This document shows positions 23,410 to 32,405 of a stretch of 64,000 nucleotides of DNA, in pieces (within the stretch, counting starts at the first letter, position 1; each line of letters opens with the position of its first letter). The notes below the pieces were generated by a model, which saw only the letters and a list, made by a program, of their open reading frames with translations, had not been told where the DNA came from and ran no database searches. Origin of the DNA: Gilichinskyi gelida (lineage in GTDB: Bacteria > Acidobacteriota > Thermoanaerobaculia > Gp7-AA8); NCBI GenBank assembly GCA_038040385.1, contig JBBPII010000008.1, positions 175,228 to 239,227 on the forward strand. The letters run 5' to 3'. Made by a program: the position numbers and the translations under genes.

Positions 23410-25935
23410 ATGCGCAAGCTCGCGATGGTCGTGCTCGTGTTCCTGATCGGCGTCGGATTGGTCTTGGTCTGGAGTTGCGCCACCGTCAAAAAGATCGAGT
23501 CTGGGCACGTGCGGGACGAGGCCCTCGTCGCAGGGCGCGACGCCGCCAGCTTTCCGGCGGCCGACGAAGACTACTTCCACGACATGGACTACGGCATCAC
23601 CGAGAGCCCGGAAGCGGTGCGGGCGGCGCTCGACCCGTATGTACCGGGAATCTCGGCGCAGGACGCCGTCAAGCGCGCGGTGCGCGGCCGCAACAACTGG
23701 ATCGTCTGGACCGCCGGAAACGACCGCTTCTGGGATCAGCTCTCCAGGAAGTTCAGCCTCGGTACGATCGACCTGCTGAGGACGATCTCGACCCATCCGT
23801 CATTGCCGCACGGGCGGCCCGACCGCTGGAAGTACTACGGGGTGGTCAACGAGCCCTGTTTCCGCAAGCCGACCGGACCGCGCAGCGACCGCTATGGCCT
23901 CTGGCTGGATGAGCGGGTGAGCGGCCCGGACTGCGGTCCTGATCCCTTCGAGAACGAACAGAGATATCCGGGCGTCAAGATCGGCGCCCGCGGAAAGAAC
24001 ATCCCCACCGGGTCGTTTTACGGCTACGCCACGGGGATCGTGGGCCTCCGCCTCTTCCCCAATCCCGATTTCGACGAGAAGGCGGCCCAGCACTGGGACG
24101 CCGAGAAGTACTACAAAGACCCGGCCTACTACAACGACAAGAACCTGGTGAAGCCGTATCGGGTCGGCATGTCGTGCGGCTTCTGCCACGTGGGGCCGAA
24201 CCCCTCGAACCCGCCGACCGACCCGGAGAACCCGACCTGGGCCAATCTCAACAGCAATCCGGGCGCGCAATACTTCTGGGTCGACCGCATCTTCGTCTGG
24301 AACCCGGACGAGAAGAGCTTCGCTTCTCAGCTCTTCAACACGTCGCGGCCCGGTGCGCTCGATACCTCGTTCGTCTCCTCGGACATGATCAACAACCCGC
24401 GCACCATGAATGCGATCTACAACCTCGGACCGCGCCTGGTCCAGGGCCTCAAATGGGGATCCGAGCCACTGGCGGGCGGCGAGCGCGACAACAAACAGTT
24501 CCAGGACTACGACTTCGTGCCCGCCAGCTCGCCGGTGATGGGACTCTACGATCCGAACACCCATACCGCCCGCGTCCCGCACGTGCTCAAGGACGGTTCT
24601 GATTCGGTCGGTTCGCTCGGAGCACTCAACCGCGTCTACATCAACATCGGTCTGTTCAGCGAAGAATGGACGCTGCACTTCATTCCGCTCGTCGGCGGCC
24701 CGAGCACCTCCCCCATCAGGATCGCCGACGCAGAAAAGAACTCCTCCTACTGGAAGGCCACCGAGGAGCAGTCACCCGACGTGGCGCTGTTCTTCCTGGC
24801 CGCGTCGCCGCCGGACTTGTTGAAGAACGCCCCGGGTGGAACGGCGTACCTGACCGGCGACTCCGCGCAGCTCAACCGCGGGAAGGAAGTGTTCGCCGAA
24901 CGCTGCGCGCGCTGCCACTCGAGCAAACTGCCGGAGAAGGCGTTCACCGATTTCTTCCGTCCCGGCAGCATCGGTCCGAATTATCTGAAAAGCTGGGACG
25001 ACTACTGGAAGTGGACCAAGACCGCCGAGTTCAAGGACCAGATGAAGCAGATCGTGATGAGGGACGACTTCCTCAAGGACAACGCGATGACCACCGAGGC
25101 GCGCGTCCCGGTCACGCTGCTGGAGACCAACGCGTGCAGCCCGCTGGCCACCAACGCGCTCGCCGGAAACATCTGGGACAACTTCTCCTCGAGCGCGTAC
25201 AAGAGCCTTCCCGCGGTCGGGAAAGTGCAGATCCAGGATCCGTTCACGTACCAGACGTCGTGGTACGACATGCCCGGCGGCGGCCGCGGCTACACCCGTC
25301 CGCCGTCGCTGTGCAGTCTCTGGTCGACCGCGCCGTTCCTGCTCAACAACACCGTCGGCGTCTTCAAGTGGACCGGCTCGGTGCCCGACCGCATGGAGTC
25401 GTTCAATGACGGCATTACCCAAATGCTGTGGCCGGAGAAGCGCAAAGGGAACATGACCGCGGCGACGCTCTCCGGAAAGCAGCATCCCGGCTGGATCGAC
25501 CGCACGCCGAACCAGAGCTACCTGACGGCCTCCGCCGGTTACCTGCCGAGGGTGTTCTCGGGCGTCTCGGGAGTTCTCGAGAAGCTGCACCCGAACCTCA
25601 TCAGCGACGGCAACATCAAGATCGGCCCGATCCCGACCGATACGCCGATCAACCTGATCTCGAACATCGATTTGGAAAAGAAGTGGGACGTGGCCAAGCT
25701 CATCGTGGCCATCGCGAACGATCTCGACGCTTTGCCGCCAAACGCCACCGATGAACAGGCCCGCAACGTGTTCCGGCCGCTGGTTCCGAAGCTGCTCGAG
25801 GTCTCGAAGTGCCGCGACTTCGTGGTCAACAAGGGGCACTACTTCGGCACCGACTTCCTCCCGGCCAGCGAAGGCGAGCCAGGACTGTCGGACGCGGACA
25901 AGAAGGCGTTGATCGAGTTCCTGAAGACGTTCTGA
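23410..25935 (+). CDS. Diheme c-type cytochrome, periplasmic
   Basis: The product is 841 residues from ATG 23410, preceded by AAGGAGACGG. It has an N-terminal lipoprotein-like signal or anchor (RKLAMVVLVFLIGVGLVLVWSCA, Cys near residue 24). Two heme-binding CXXCH motifs are CGFCH at residue 256 and CARCH at residue 499. The second sits in a cytochrome-c domain (LNRGKEVFAERCARCHSSKLP). The large flanking domains are rich in aromatic residues and unfamiliar to me. The GMC oxidoreductase gene follows after 9 nt, so the cytochrome probably accepts its electrons. A link to RoxA-type diheme oxygenases is possible but unsupported. Confidence 0.87.
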   Translation: MRKLAMVVLVFLIGVGLVLVWSCATVKKIESGHVRDEALVAGRDAASFPAADEDYFHDMDYGITESPEAVRAALDPYVPGISAQDAVKRAVRGRNNWIVWTAGNDRFWDQLSRKFSLGTIDLLRTISTHPSLPHGRPDRWKYYGVVNEPCFRKPTGPRSDRYGLWLDERVSGPDCGPDPFENEQRYPGVKIGARGKNIPTGSFYGYATGIVGLRLFPNPDFDEKAAQHWDAEKYYKDPAYYNDKNLVKPYRVGMSCGFCHVGPNPSNPPTDPENPTWANLNSNPGAQYFWVDRIFVWNPDEKSFASQLFNTSRPGALDTSFVSSDMINNPRTMNAIYNLGPRLVQGLKWGSEPLAGGERDNKQFQDYDFVPASSPVMGLYDPNTHTARVPHVLKDGSDSVGSLGALNRVYINIGLFSEEWTLHFIPLVGGPSTSPIRIADAEKNSSYWKATEEQSPDVALFFLAASPPDLLKNAPGGTAYLTGDSAQLNRGKEVFAERCARCHSSKLPEKAFTDFFRPGSIGPNYLKSWDDYWKWTKTAEFKDQMKQIVMRDDFLKDNAMTTEARVPVTLLETNACSPLATNALAGNIWDNFSSSAYKSLPAVGKVQIQDPFTYQTSWYDMPGGGRGYTRPPSLCSLWSTAPFLLNNTVGVFKWTGSVPDRMESFNDGITQMLWPEKRKGNMTAATLSGKQHPGWIDRTPNQSYLTASAGYLPRVFSGVSGVLEKLHPNLISDGNIKIGPIPTDTPINLISNIDLEKKWDVAKLIVAIANDLDALPPNATDEQARNVFRPLVPKLLEVSKCRDFVVNKGHYFGTDFLPASEGEPGLSDADKKALIEFLKTF

Positions 25936-25944
25936 CGGCGCGGG

Positions 25945-27750
25945 ATGCCCGACGAAACGTACGACTACATCGTCGTCGGCTCCGGAGCCGGCGGTGGACC
26001 CCTGGCGGCGAACCTGGCCGTCAGGGGTTTCCGCGTCTGCCTGATCGAGGCCGGTGGCGATCCGGAGACGTTCCTCTATCAAGTCCCCGTTTTCCACGCC
26101 CTCGCCACCGAAGAGAAGGAGATGTCGTGGAACTACTTCGTGAGCCACTACCGCAACAACCCCGAGCGCGACAAGAAGTACTTCAAAGAGCACGGCGGCG
26201 TGCTCTATCCGCGCGCCGGCACGCTCGGCGGCTGCACCGCGCACAACGCGATGATCACGGTGGTGCCGCACGACAGCGACTGGGAGCACATCGCCGCCCT
26301 CACCGGCGACGAGTCATGGCGCGCGGAGAACATGTGGCAGTACTTCCAGCGCGTGGAGCGCTGCACCTACAAAGAGGCGCCGCAACCCGGCCAGGACGAT
26401 CCGACCGGCCATGGATACGAAGGATGGCTCGGCACGAGCAAGGCAAGTCTCTTCATGGCTTTCGGCGACTTGGAGGTGGGGGCGACGATGCTCACCGCGA
26501 TGCGCGCCGCGAGGGAGCGCCTGGGCCATGGCGCCGGCGACCTCATTCCCGCCGACGACCCGAATGACCGGCGCCATCGCGCCGCGGTCGAGGGTCTCAC
26601 CACCACCATCCCGTTGGCGACCGCCAAAGGGAAGCGCAACGGGACGCGCGAGTACATCAAGAAGACCGCGGAAAAATACCCTCTCACCATCAAGATGCAC
26701 AACCTCGCGACGCGCGTAATCTTCGACGGCGACAAGCGCGCCGTCGGCGTGGAGTGCTGGGAAGGGAAGAACCTCTACCGCGCCGATCCGAGCGCCGCCG
26801 GCGCGCCGTCCTACCAGAAGAAGGAGTACCGCTGCACGCGCGAGGTCATCCTGGCCGGCGGCGCGTTCAACACGCCGCAGCTCCTGATGCTCTCCGGCAT
26901 CGGGCCGAAGGAACATCTCGCGTCGGTGGGGATCGAATCCCTGGTCGACCGTCCCGGCGTCGGCAGCAACCTGCAGGACCGGTACGAGGTCGGCGTGGTG
27001 TCGGAGATGAATCGAGACTTCTTCATGCTCAGGGGCGCCACGTTCAAGCCGCCCGGCGACGGCGTGCCGCCCGACGCGCGCTTCGTCGAATGGAAGAGCG
27101 GCAAGGGCGTCTACACGTCGAATGGAGCGATGGCGGCGATGATCCTGAAGTCGGACGAAGGCAAGGCCGATCCCGATCTCTTCATCTTCGCCCTCCCCGG
27201 AGACTTTCACGGCTACTACCCGCAATACTCGGAGCACGTCGAGGAGCGGAAGAACCGTCTCACCTGGGCGGTCGTGAAGGCTCACACCAACAATTCGGCC
27301 GGGACGGTGAGACTCAAGAGCAAGGATCCGCTGGATACGCCGGAGATCGACTTCCACTACTTCGAAGAGAGCAACGACCCCGCGTACGACGACCTGGCAT
27401 CGATCCTCAAGGCGGTGCTGTTCATCCGGGACATGAATCGCCGAAATCACGCCATTTCGCGCGAGCTCATCCCCGGGCCGGAGGTCGGCGACGCGGACCT
27501 CGGCGAGTGGATTCGCTCCAACGCGTGGGGCCACCACGCCTCGTGCAGTTGCCCGATCGGCAAGCCCGACGATCCAAACGCCGTGGTCGACAGCCGCTTC
27601 CGCGTGATCGGCACGAAGGGCCTGCGCATCGTGGACGCCTCGGTCTTCCCGCGCATTCCCGGCTTCTTCATCGTCACGCCGATCTACATGATCAGCGAGA
27701 AGGCAGCGGATGTGATCGTGGAAGACGCGGCCCCCCTCACACACGCGTGA
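25945..27750 (+). CDS. GMC-family FAD-dependent oxidoreductase
   Basis: GMC enzymes oxidise alcohols or sugars using FAD. The 601-residue product opens with the FAD-binding motif YIVVGSGAGGGPLAANLA. It continues with GGCTAHNAM, the GMC signature AGGAFNTPQLLMLSGIG near residue 312, and the active-site region WGHHASCSCPIGKPDDP. The C terminus has LRIVDASVFPRIPGFFIVTPIYM. No signal peptide is seen, so export, if any, would need a partner. It is co-transcribed with the diheme cytochrome and ends 18 nt before the convergent molybdopterin-subunit gene. Substrate unknown. Confidence 0.93.
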   Translation: MPDETYDYIVVGSGAGGGPLAANLAVRGFRVCLIEAGGDPETFLYQVPVFHALATEEKEMSWNYFVSHYRNNPERDKKYFKEHGGVLYPRAGTLGGCTAHNAMITVVPHDSDWEHIAALTGDESWRAENMWQYFQRVERCTYKEAPQPGQDDPTGHGYEGWLGTSKASLFMAFGDLEVGATMLTAMRAARERLGHGAGDLIPADDPNDRRHRAAVEGLTTTIPLATAKGKRNGTREYIKKTAEKYPLTIKMHNLATRVIFDGDKRAVGVECWEGKNLYRADPSAAGAPSYQKKEYRCTREVILAGGAFNTPQLLMLSGIGPKEHLASVGIESLVDRPGVGSNLQDRYEVGVVSEMNRDFFMLRGATFKPPGDGVPPDARFVEWKSGKGVYTSNGAMAAMILKSDEGKADPDLFIFALPGDFHGYYPQYSEHVEERKNRLTWAVVKAHTNNSAGTVRLKSKDPLDTPEIDFHYFEESNDPAYDDLASILKAVLFIRDMNRRNHAISRELIPGPEVGDADLGEWIRSNAWGHHASCSCPIGKPDDPNAVVDSRFRVIGTKGLRIVDASVFPRIPGFFIVTPIYMISEKAADVIVEDAAPLTHA

Positions 27751-27768
27751 CGAGGGGCCGCTCCTGCC

Positions 27769-30396
27769 TCAGGCGAACATGACTTTCTCTAACTTCTTCG
27801 CGTCGTCGAGTGAGGACGTGGCCAGCGGCAGTTCGCGGATGCGCGGTCCGCCGGCGGCGGCGATCGCGTTGGCCAGAGCGGGGGCCACCGCGGGAGTCGG
27901 CGGCTCGCCGACGCCGGTCGGCGGGTCGTTGCTGTCGACGATGCTGACGTGGATCCGCGGCGTCTGGTAGAGGCGCAGCACGGGGTAGTCGTCGAAGTTG
28001 TTCTGCACCACCGCTCCGTTCTTCACCGTGATCTGGCCGAGGAGCGCGTAGCTCAGGCCGTAGACGACGCCCCCCTCCATCTGCGCCAGGACGCGATCGC
28101 GGTTGACGGCCAGCCCGCAGTGGATCGTGGCGTAGATGTCGTTGATGGTCAGCTCGTTCTCGTCGCCGAGCGAGACGTCGGCCACGACGGCCACGTAGCT
28201 GAGGAAGCTGCGGTGGGCGGCGATGCCGAGGCCGCGGCCCTTCATGTTCTTGTACTTCGCGACCTTGTTCTTCCAGTCCGACTCCTCCGCCACCTGGTTG
28301 ATCACGGCATGCAGCCGCGAGGTATCGGGCGGGTAGCCGGCAACGACCTGATTGACTTTCCCACCCTTGACCACGGGCACCTCGATCGCCGCCAGCGGGA
28401 GCTCGTTGTTGCGGTAACGCGCGACCGATTGGGCGACCAGCGTCTTCTCGTCGAGGATGCGATCCGTCCCGATCAGATCGAGCAAATAGTCCTTCTGGTC
28501 GCGTCCGGCGGCGATGGCCAGCTCGCCGGCGAAGGAGTTGATGGCGAAGGCGTGGTAGACGTTGGCGACCGAGCGCATCCAGCCGACGCGGATGTGGTTT
28601 TCGGCCTCGCAGTTCTCGAGGCGGATGTTCGGCACCTCGTACGGCATGTCCTCCAGCCCCTGCGCGCGCTCGATGCCCGAGGCGTACGGGTATTCGCCGC
28701 CGCCGTATGTATCGGCGCGTAGTTTCGCGCCCGCCGCGAGCTCGGCGGCACTCAAATCGGGCGTCGAACGGTTCGGAAAGAGCGTGCCGAAGAACGAGGT
28801 GAGGGCGCTGCGCTGCAGAAGCGCGGTTGGGCGTTTGTCCGCGCCGAGCGACGCCTTCAGGTACTGGCTGCTGGCCGCGTTGTAGTAGCTGAACTTGACG
28901 TCGTCCTCGCGGGTCCACTGCACCCGGATCGGCACGCCGGGCATCTGCTTGGCGAGCATGGCCGCCTCGGCGATGTAGTCGGGCTTCGACTTGCGACCGA
29001 AGCCGCCGCCCAGCATCGTCACGTGCACCGTCGCGGCTTTCCGCGCCTTCTCCTGGAACGTCTCGAGGACCATCTGATCGGGGGTGAAGCCGAGGGCGAC
29101 CGCTCCGGCCGCCTGCTGTGCGCCATCGGGATTCTGCGTGGGTGTCCAGACCTCCATTCGTCCGTTCTGGAAAAGGGCTACTGCCACCGGCGGCTCCATC
29201 GGAGTTTGCGCCAGGTGCGGCACGTAGTAGCGAGCGTCCACGGTGCCGGCGGCGGCGAAGGCGCCGTCCACGTCATCTTTCTTGCGCACCGTCCTCCCCG
29301 GCTTGGAGGTCGACTCTTCGAGCTCCTTGCGAAACGCGGCCGAGTCGTAGGAGGCGTGGGGACCGAGGTCCCATTTGATGGTCGGCTTGAGCGCCCTGCG
29401 GCCCTGCCACGCCGACCAGGTGTTCGTCGCAATCACGGCGACACCGGCAAGCGGCATGAAAGCTCTGCCCACCCCCCCGCCTCGAACTCCCGGAGGGAAC
29501 ATCGGCACGACCGCGCGGACACCCTTCACGGCAAGCGCCGGCGCGGGGTCGTAGGAGAGGAGCGCCCCGTTGGCCACCGGGCAGCGCTCGATCATGGCCG
29601 TCAACATGCCGGGGACATCGACGTCGGCGCCGTATTCCGCCTTTCCGCGCACCATGTCGAGCGCGTCGTAGAACGGCATCTTCTCTTTCCCTTTGCCGAT
29701 GTAGCGAAACTCCTCGGACTTCTTGAGCGCGTTGCTGATGTCTTCGTACGACGGCGTCTCTTTCTTGGCCCCCAGCAGCAGCCAGCGGTAGTCGCTGGAA
29801 CGGCCGCCGGGTCCGTATACCCGGTGCTTCTCCGCCCGGCACTCCTTTTCGTCGACTCCCCATTTCTTCGCCGCCGCCCGGATCATCGCCAGCCGGATGC
29901 CCGCGCCGTAGAGCCGCATGACCGTGTAGTACGCGGTCATGCTCCGCGAGCTGTCGGTGAACTGAGATCCTTCGGGGGAGACGAGGTACTGCAGCTTCGC
30001 GTCTCTGATGGAGGGGATCTTTTCGTAGGGGAAGGGGAGCGTGACGTCGGCCGCCACCTCGGCCGGGAACGCGACCGCGTACTTGGCCGCTTCGGCGTCG
30101 GGCTGTTTCAGCGTCACCCGCTTCCAGTCCGCTTCCATCTCGTCGGCCAGGACCGCGGCGAGGCTGGAGCGGATGCCCTGACCCATCTCCGGGCGATGGG
30201 TGGTGATGACGACGTCGCCGTTGACCTTGAGGGCCACGACAGGGACGCCCTCCACCGGAAACCCGTTGATCAGATTGTGAATGAGGCCCTGAGCCTGGAG
30301 CGATGGGGTGAGGTACGAGCCGAACACCACCGCGCCGGTGCCGACGCCCGCAGTGCGGAGGAAGGCTCTGCGAGAAACCTTGAACCTGGTGCTCAT
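27769..30396 (-). CDS. Molybdopterin-binding subunit, xanthine dehydrogenase/IorB family (TAT-exported)
   Basis: This 875-residue protein is the catalytic large subunit of a two-component molybdenum hydroxylase or aldehyde dehydrogenase. It has a TAT signal (SRRAFLRTAGVGTGAVVFG, residues 8-27). Family motifs include TTHRPEMGQGIRS and LAQTPMEPPVAVALF. TVHVTMLGGGFGRKSKPDYIAEA and the C-terminal VGEPPTPAVAPALANAIAAAGG are also present. Its ATG overlaps the [2Fe-2S] gene stop by 4 nt (30393-30396). It resembles isoquinoline 1-oxidoreductase beta subunits, but the substrate cannot be read from sequence. Confidence 0.93.
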   Translation of the reverse strand: MSTRFKVSRRAFLRTAGVGTGAVVFGSYLTPSLQAQGLIHNLINGFPVEGVPVVALKVNGDVVITTHRPEMGQGIRSSLAAVLADEMEADWKRVTLKQPDAEAAKYAVAFPAEVAADVTLPFPYEKIPSIRDAKLQYLVSPEGSQFTDSSRSMTAYYTVMRLYGAGIRLAMIRAAAKKWGVDEKECRAEKHRVYGPGGRSSDYRWLLLGAKKETPSYEDISNALKKSEEFRYIGKGKEKMPFYDALDMVRGKAEYGADVDVPGMLTAMIERCPVANGALLSYDPAPALAVKGVRAVVPMFPPGVRGGGVGRAFMPLAGVAVIATNTWSAWQGRRALKPTIKWDLGPHASYDSAAFRKELEESTSKPGRTVRKKDDVDGAFAAAGTVDARYYVPHLAQTPMEPPVAVALFQNGRMEVWTPTQNPDGAQQAAGAVALGFTPDQMVLETFQEKARKAATVHVTMLGGGFGRKSKPDYIAEAAMLAKQMPGVPIRVQWTREDDVKFSYYNAASSQYLKASLGADKRPTALLQRSALTSFFGTLFPNRSTPDLSAAELAAGAKLRADTYGGGEYPYASGIERAQGLEDMPYEVPNIRLENCEAENHIRVGWMRSVANVYHAFAINSFAGELAIAAGRDQKDYLLDLIGTDRILDEKTLVAQSVARYRNNELPLAAIEVPVVKGGKVNQVVAGYPPDTSRLHAVINQVAEESDWKNKVAKYKNMKGRGLGIAAHRSFLSYVAVVADVSLGDENELTINDIYATIHCGLAVNRDRVLAQMEGGVVYGLSYALLGQITVKNGAVVQNNFDDYPVLRLYQTPRIHVSIVDSNDPPTGVGEPPTPAVAPALANAIAAAGGPRIRELPLATSSLDDAKKLEKVMFA

Positions 30397-30857
30397 GATG
30401 TCGCGCTCCCTGCCAGTCTGCGAATGGCGTCCTTGATGCGCGGATAGGTGCCGCAGCGGCAGATGTTGCCGCTCATGTAGCTGTCGATCTGCTCGTCATT
30501 GGCGTGCGGGTGCTCGGCGAGAAGCGCCGCGGCGCTCATGATCTGGCCCGGCTGGCAGAATCCGCACTGCGGCACGCCGAGCTCGACCCACATCTTCTGG
30601 CACGGATGGCTGCCGTCGTACGACAGCCCCTCGATGGTGGTGACCTTGGAGAGCGCCGCGACGCCGACGTCGGTGATGCAGGAGCGCGCGGCGCGCCCAT
30701 CGAGATGAACGGTGCAGGCCCCACACTGCGCAACGCCGCAACCGAACTTGGTGCCCTTGAGGCCCAGGATGTCGCGCAGGGCCCATAACAGCGGCATGTT
30801 GCCGTCGACGTTGACCGCGTGCATCTTGCCGTTGACGTTGAGCTGAAACACAGACAT
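30393..30857 (-). CDS. [2Fe-2S]-binding small subunit of a molybdenum hydroxylase
   Basis: The start is ATG 30857 with GAGGAGG upstream; the 154-residue product matches the usual length. The plant-type cluster ligands are in KFGCGVAQCGACTVHLDG (near residue 40). The second cluster is bound by CGFCQPGQIMSA and GNICRCGTYPRI. It passes electrons from the molybdenum centre, with the pentaheme cytochrome the natural next acceptor in this operon. It has no signal of its own and would be carried out of the cell by the TAT signal of its partner. Confidence 0.95.
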   Translation of the reverse strand: MSVFQLNVNGKMHAVNVDGNMPLLWALRDILGLKGTKFGCGVAQCGACTVHLDGRAARSCITDVGVAALSKVTTIEGLSYDGSHPCQKMWVELGVPQCGFCQPGQIMSAAALLAEHPHANDEQIDSYMSGNICRCGTYPRIKDAIRRLAGSATS

Positions 30858-30868
30858 TGAGAACCTCC

Positions 30869-32404
30869 TCAGAATTTGAGACGCAACTCCGCTCGTACGC
30901 CGTAGATGTCCTTCTGTCCCTGCAGCCAGCCCTTCATGGCATCGAAGCGAATGATCAGGTCGGGGCTGATCGGCTGCTGATAGCGCACGCCGACTGAGTA
31001 CTCGTTCCCCGCCAGCGGGCTGCCGCCTCTGCGCTGGACCACCGACCCTTCCACGACGATCTGGCGGAAGAGATCGAACAGGTACTCCAACCCCAACGAT
31101 CCGCCATAGGTGTCGTGCGCTGTGGCATCGAGCGTCGGGTAAGCCGTCATGCCGTCGGACTCGAAGCCGAGGCCGGTGTTCCGCAGCACGCCGCCGGAAT
31201 CCGCCCCGCGAGCCAGCGATTGCGGCGAGTCGAAGCCGGCAAAGAGATTGAGGTAGGGGACGAAATTCAACTGATTGGCCCCGCTCCACGGCAGATAGTG
31301 CGGCGTGAGCGAGTTCTCCACCAGGAGCAGCAGCCCGTCGGCCGTTTTCCCTGTGCCGGGCTTGCCCTTCTGACCGAAGTTGCCGATCACCCGGATGCTG
31401 TTGGACAGCCTTCCCCAGTAGCGCCTCGTAAACGCGGCGGTCACGTTGTGATAGCTCAGGTCGTCGTCGTCGGCGTCGACGTAGCCATAGCCGTACTCGA
31501 CGTATCCCTTCAGCCAGTCGGCGAATCCGGCCGCGCCGAAGACACCGTTCTTCGAGCCGGAAGCGGCGGGGGTGGTCAGTTGGGCCCAGCCGGCGAAGAT
31601 GGTGAGGTCGGTGTTGCTGACGTCGAGCTTCGGGATGTTCTTGGCCGTGATGCTGAAGGCCGCGCCGTCGAAGGCGTCCTCGATCCAGACGCCGTTCTGC
31701 GTGACGAACGGCATCCTGCCGAAAGCGATCGGCAGATCGAACCTGCTCGGTTTGCCTCTCCAGCCGCCGGTAATTTGGCCGAGATCGCCTTCGAAGAAGA
31801 GCGTGTCGATGTCGAAGTCGAAAGTGGAGACGAACTTGTCTTTACCAGGGGCCCCGCCGCTGAGGTTGTAGCGCGTGAACGACCCGTTCTTGTCGAGCGG
31901 CCGCGTGAAGGCGTGGATGCGCTCCGTGGCGGTGAGGGCGAGATCCATGTCGAGATTGAGGCGGGCGGCGACGACCGACTGGTCTCCGTTGCCCTTGCCC
32001 GCGTCGTAAGTATCGGCGGCGACGCGAAGATCGCCATACGCCATGAAGCCGAATGCCATCGGATCCTTCGCGCCGAAGAGCCAGGTGGGACGCGGCGTGT
32101 AGGCTCCGCGGTCGTACATGCGAATGCCCGCCGCGATCGCCGGAACGCCCGTGGGGTTCAGGTTCGCATGCCTTTTCTCGTAGACGTCGATTTGGGCCTG
32201 GGCGTCGTACGGCTCCGGATAGACGGGGTCCGGTATGAACGAGCCCGGTGCGGGCGGACCGGGGAGGAGCTTGGCCTCCGGTGACATGTCGTGCGCTTTC
32301 GGATCGTCGTCGGCGGCAAAGGCGCTCGGAACGCCGAGGATGAGCACGAGCAGTCCGGCTAGCGAGAGTTTGGCGCACGCGTTTCGATTCATGTTCGCCC
32401 TCAC
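30869..32404 (-). CDS. Predicted outer-membrane beta-barrel protein in the redox operon
   Basis: The 511-residue product has a signal peptide (about residues 10-31, ending PSAFA). A short Pro-rich linker and many amphipathic strand patterns follow (YGDLRVAADTYDAG, YVEYGYGYVDADDDD, IYGVRAELRLKF). The final residue is Phe, as in many outer-membrane barrels. I do not recognise the family. It lies between the pentaheme cytochrome and the [2Fe-2S] subunit, so it may bring the substrate in or form part of an outer-membrane electron conduit; this is inference. Confidence 0.8.
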   Translation of the reverse strand: MRANMNRNACAKLSLAGLLVLILGVPSAFAADDDPKAHDMSPEAKLLPGPPAPGSFIPDPVYPEPYDAQAQIDVYEKRHANLNPTGVPAIAAGIRMYDRGAYTPRPTWLFGAKDPMAFGFMAYGDLRVAADTYDAGKGNGDQSVVAARLNLDMDLALTATERIHAFTRPLDKNGSFTRYNLSGGAPGKDKFVSTFDFDIDTLFFEGDLGQITGGWRGKPSRFDLPIAFGRMPFVTQNGVWIEDAFDGAAFSITAKNIPKLDVSNTDLTIFAGWAQLTTPAASGSKNGVFGAAGFADWLKGYVEYGYGYVDADDDDLSYHNVTAAFTRRYWGRLSNSIRVIGNFGQKGKPGTGKTADGLLLLVENSLTPHYLPWSGANQLNFVPYLNLFAGFDSPQSLARGADSGGVLRNTGLGFESDGMTAYPTLDATAHDTYGGSLGLEYLFDLFRQIVVEGSVVQRRGGSPLAGNEYSVGVRYQQPISPDLIIRFDAMKGWLQGQKDIYGVRAELRLKF

Positions 32405-32405
32405 T

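Noticed and set aside
23410..25935. Rubber oxygenase (RoxA-like) assignment for the diheme cytochrome
   Set aside because: Two CXXCH motifs and large size alone are not enough; I cannot align it to RoxA by eye, so it is left as a diheme cytochrome.
24772..27744. Two long minus-strand frames of about 500 residues
   Set aside because: Both are antisense to the diheme cytochrome and GMC genes and lack motifs.
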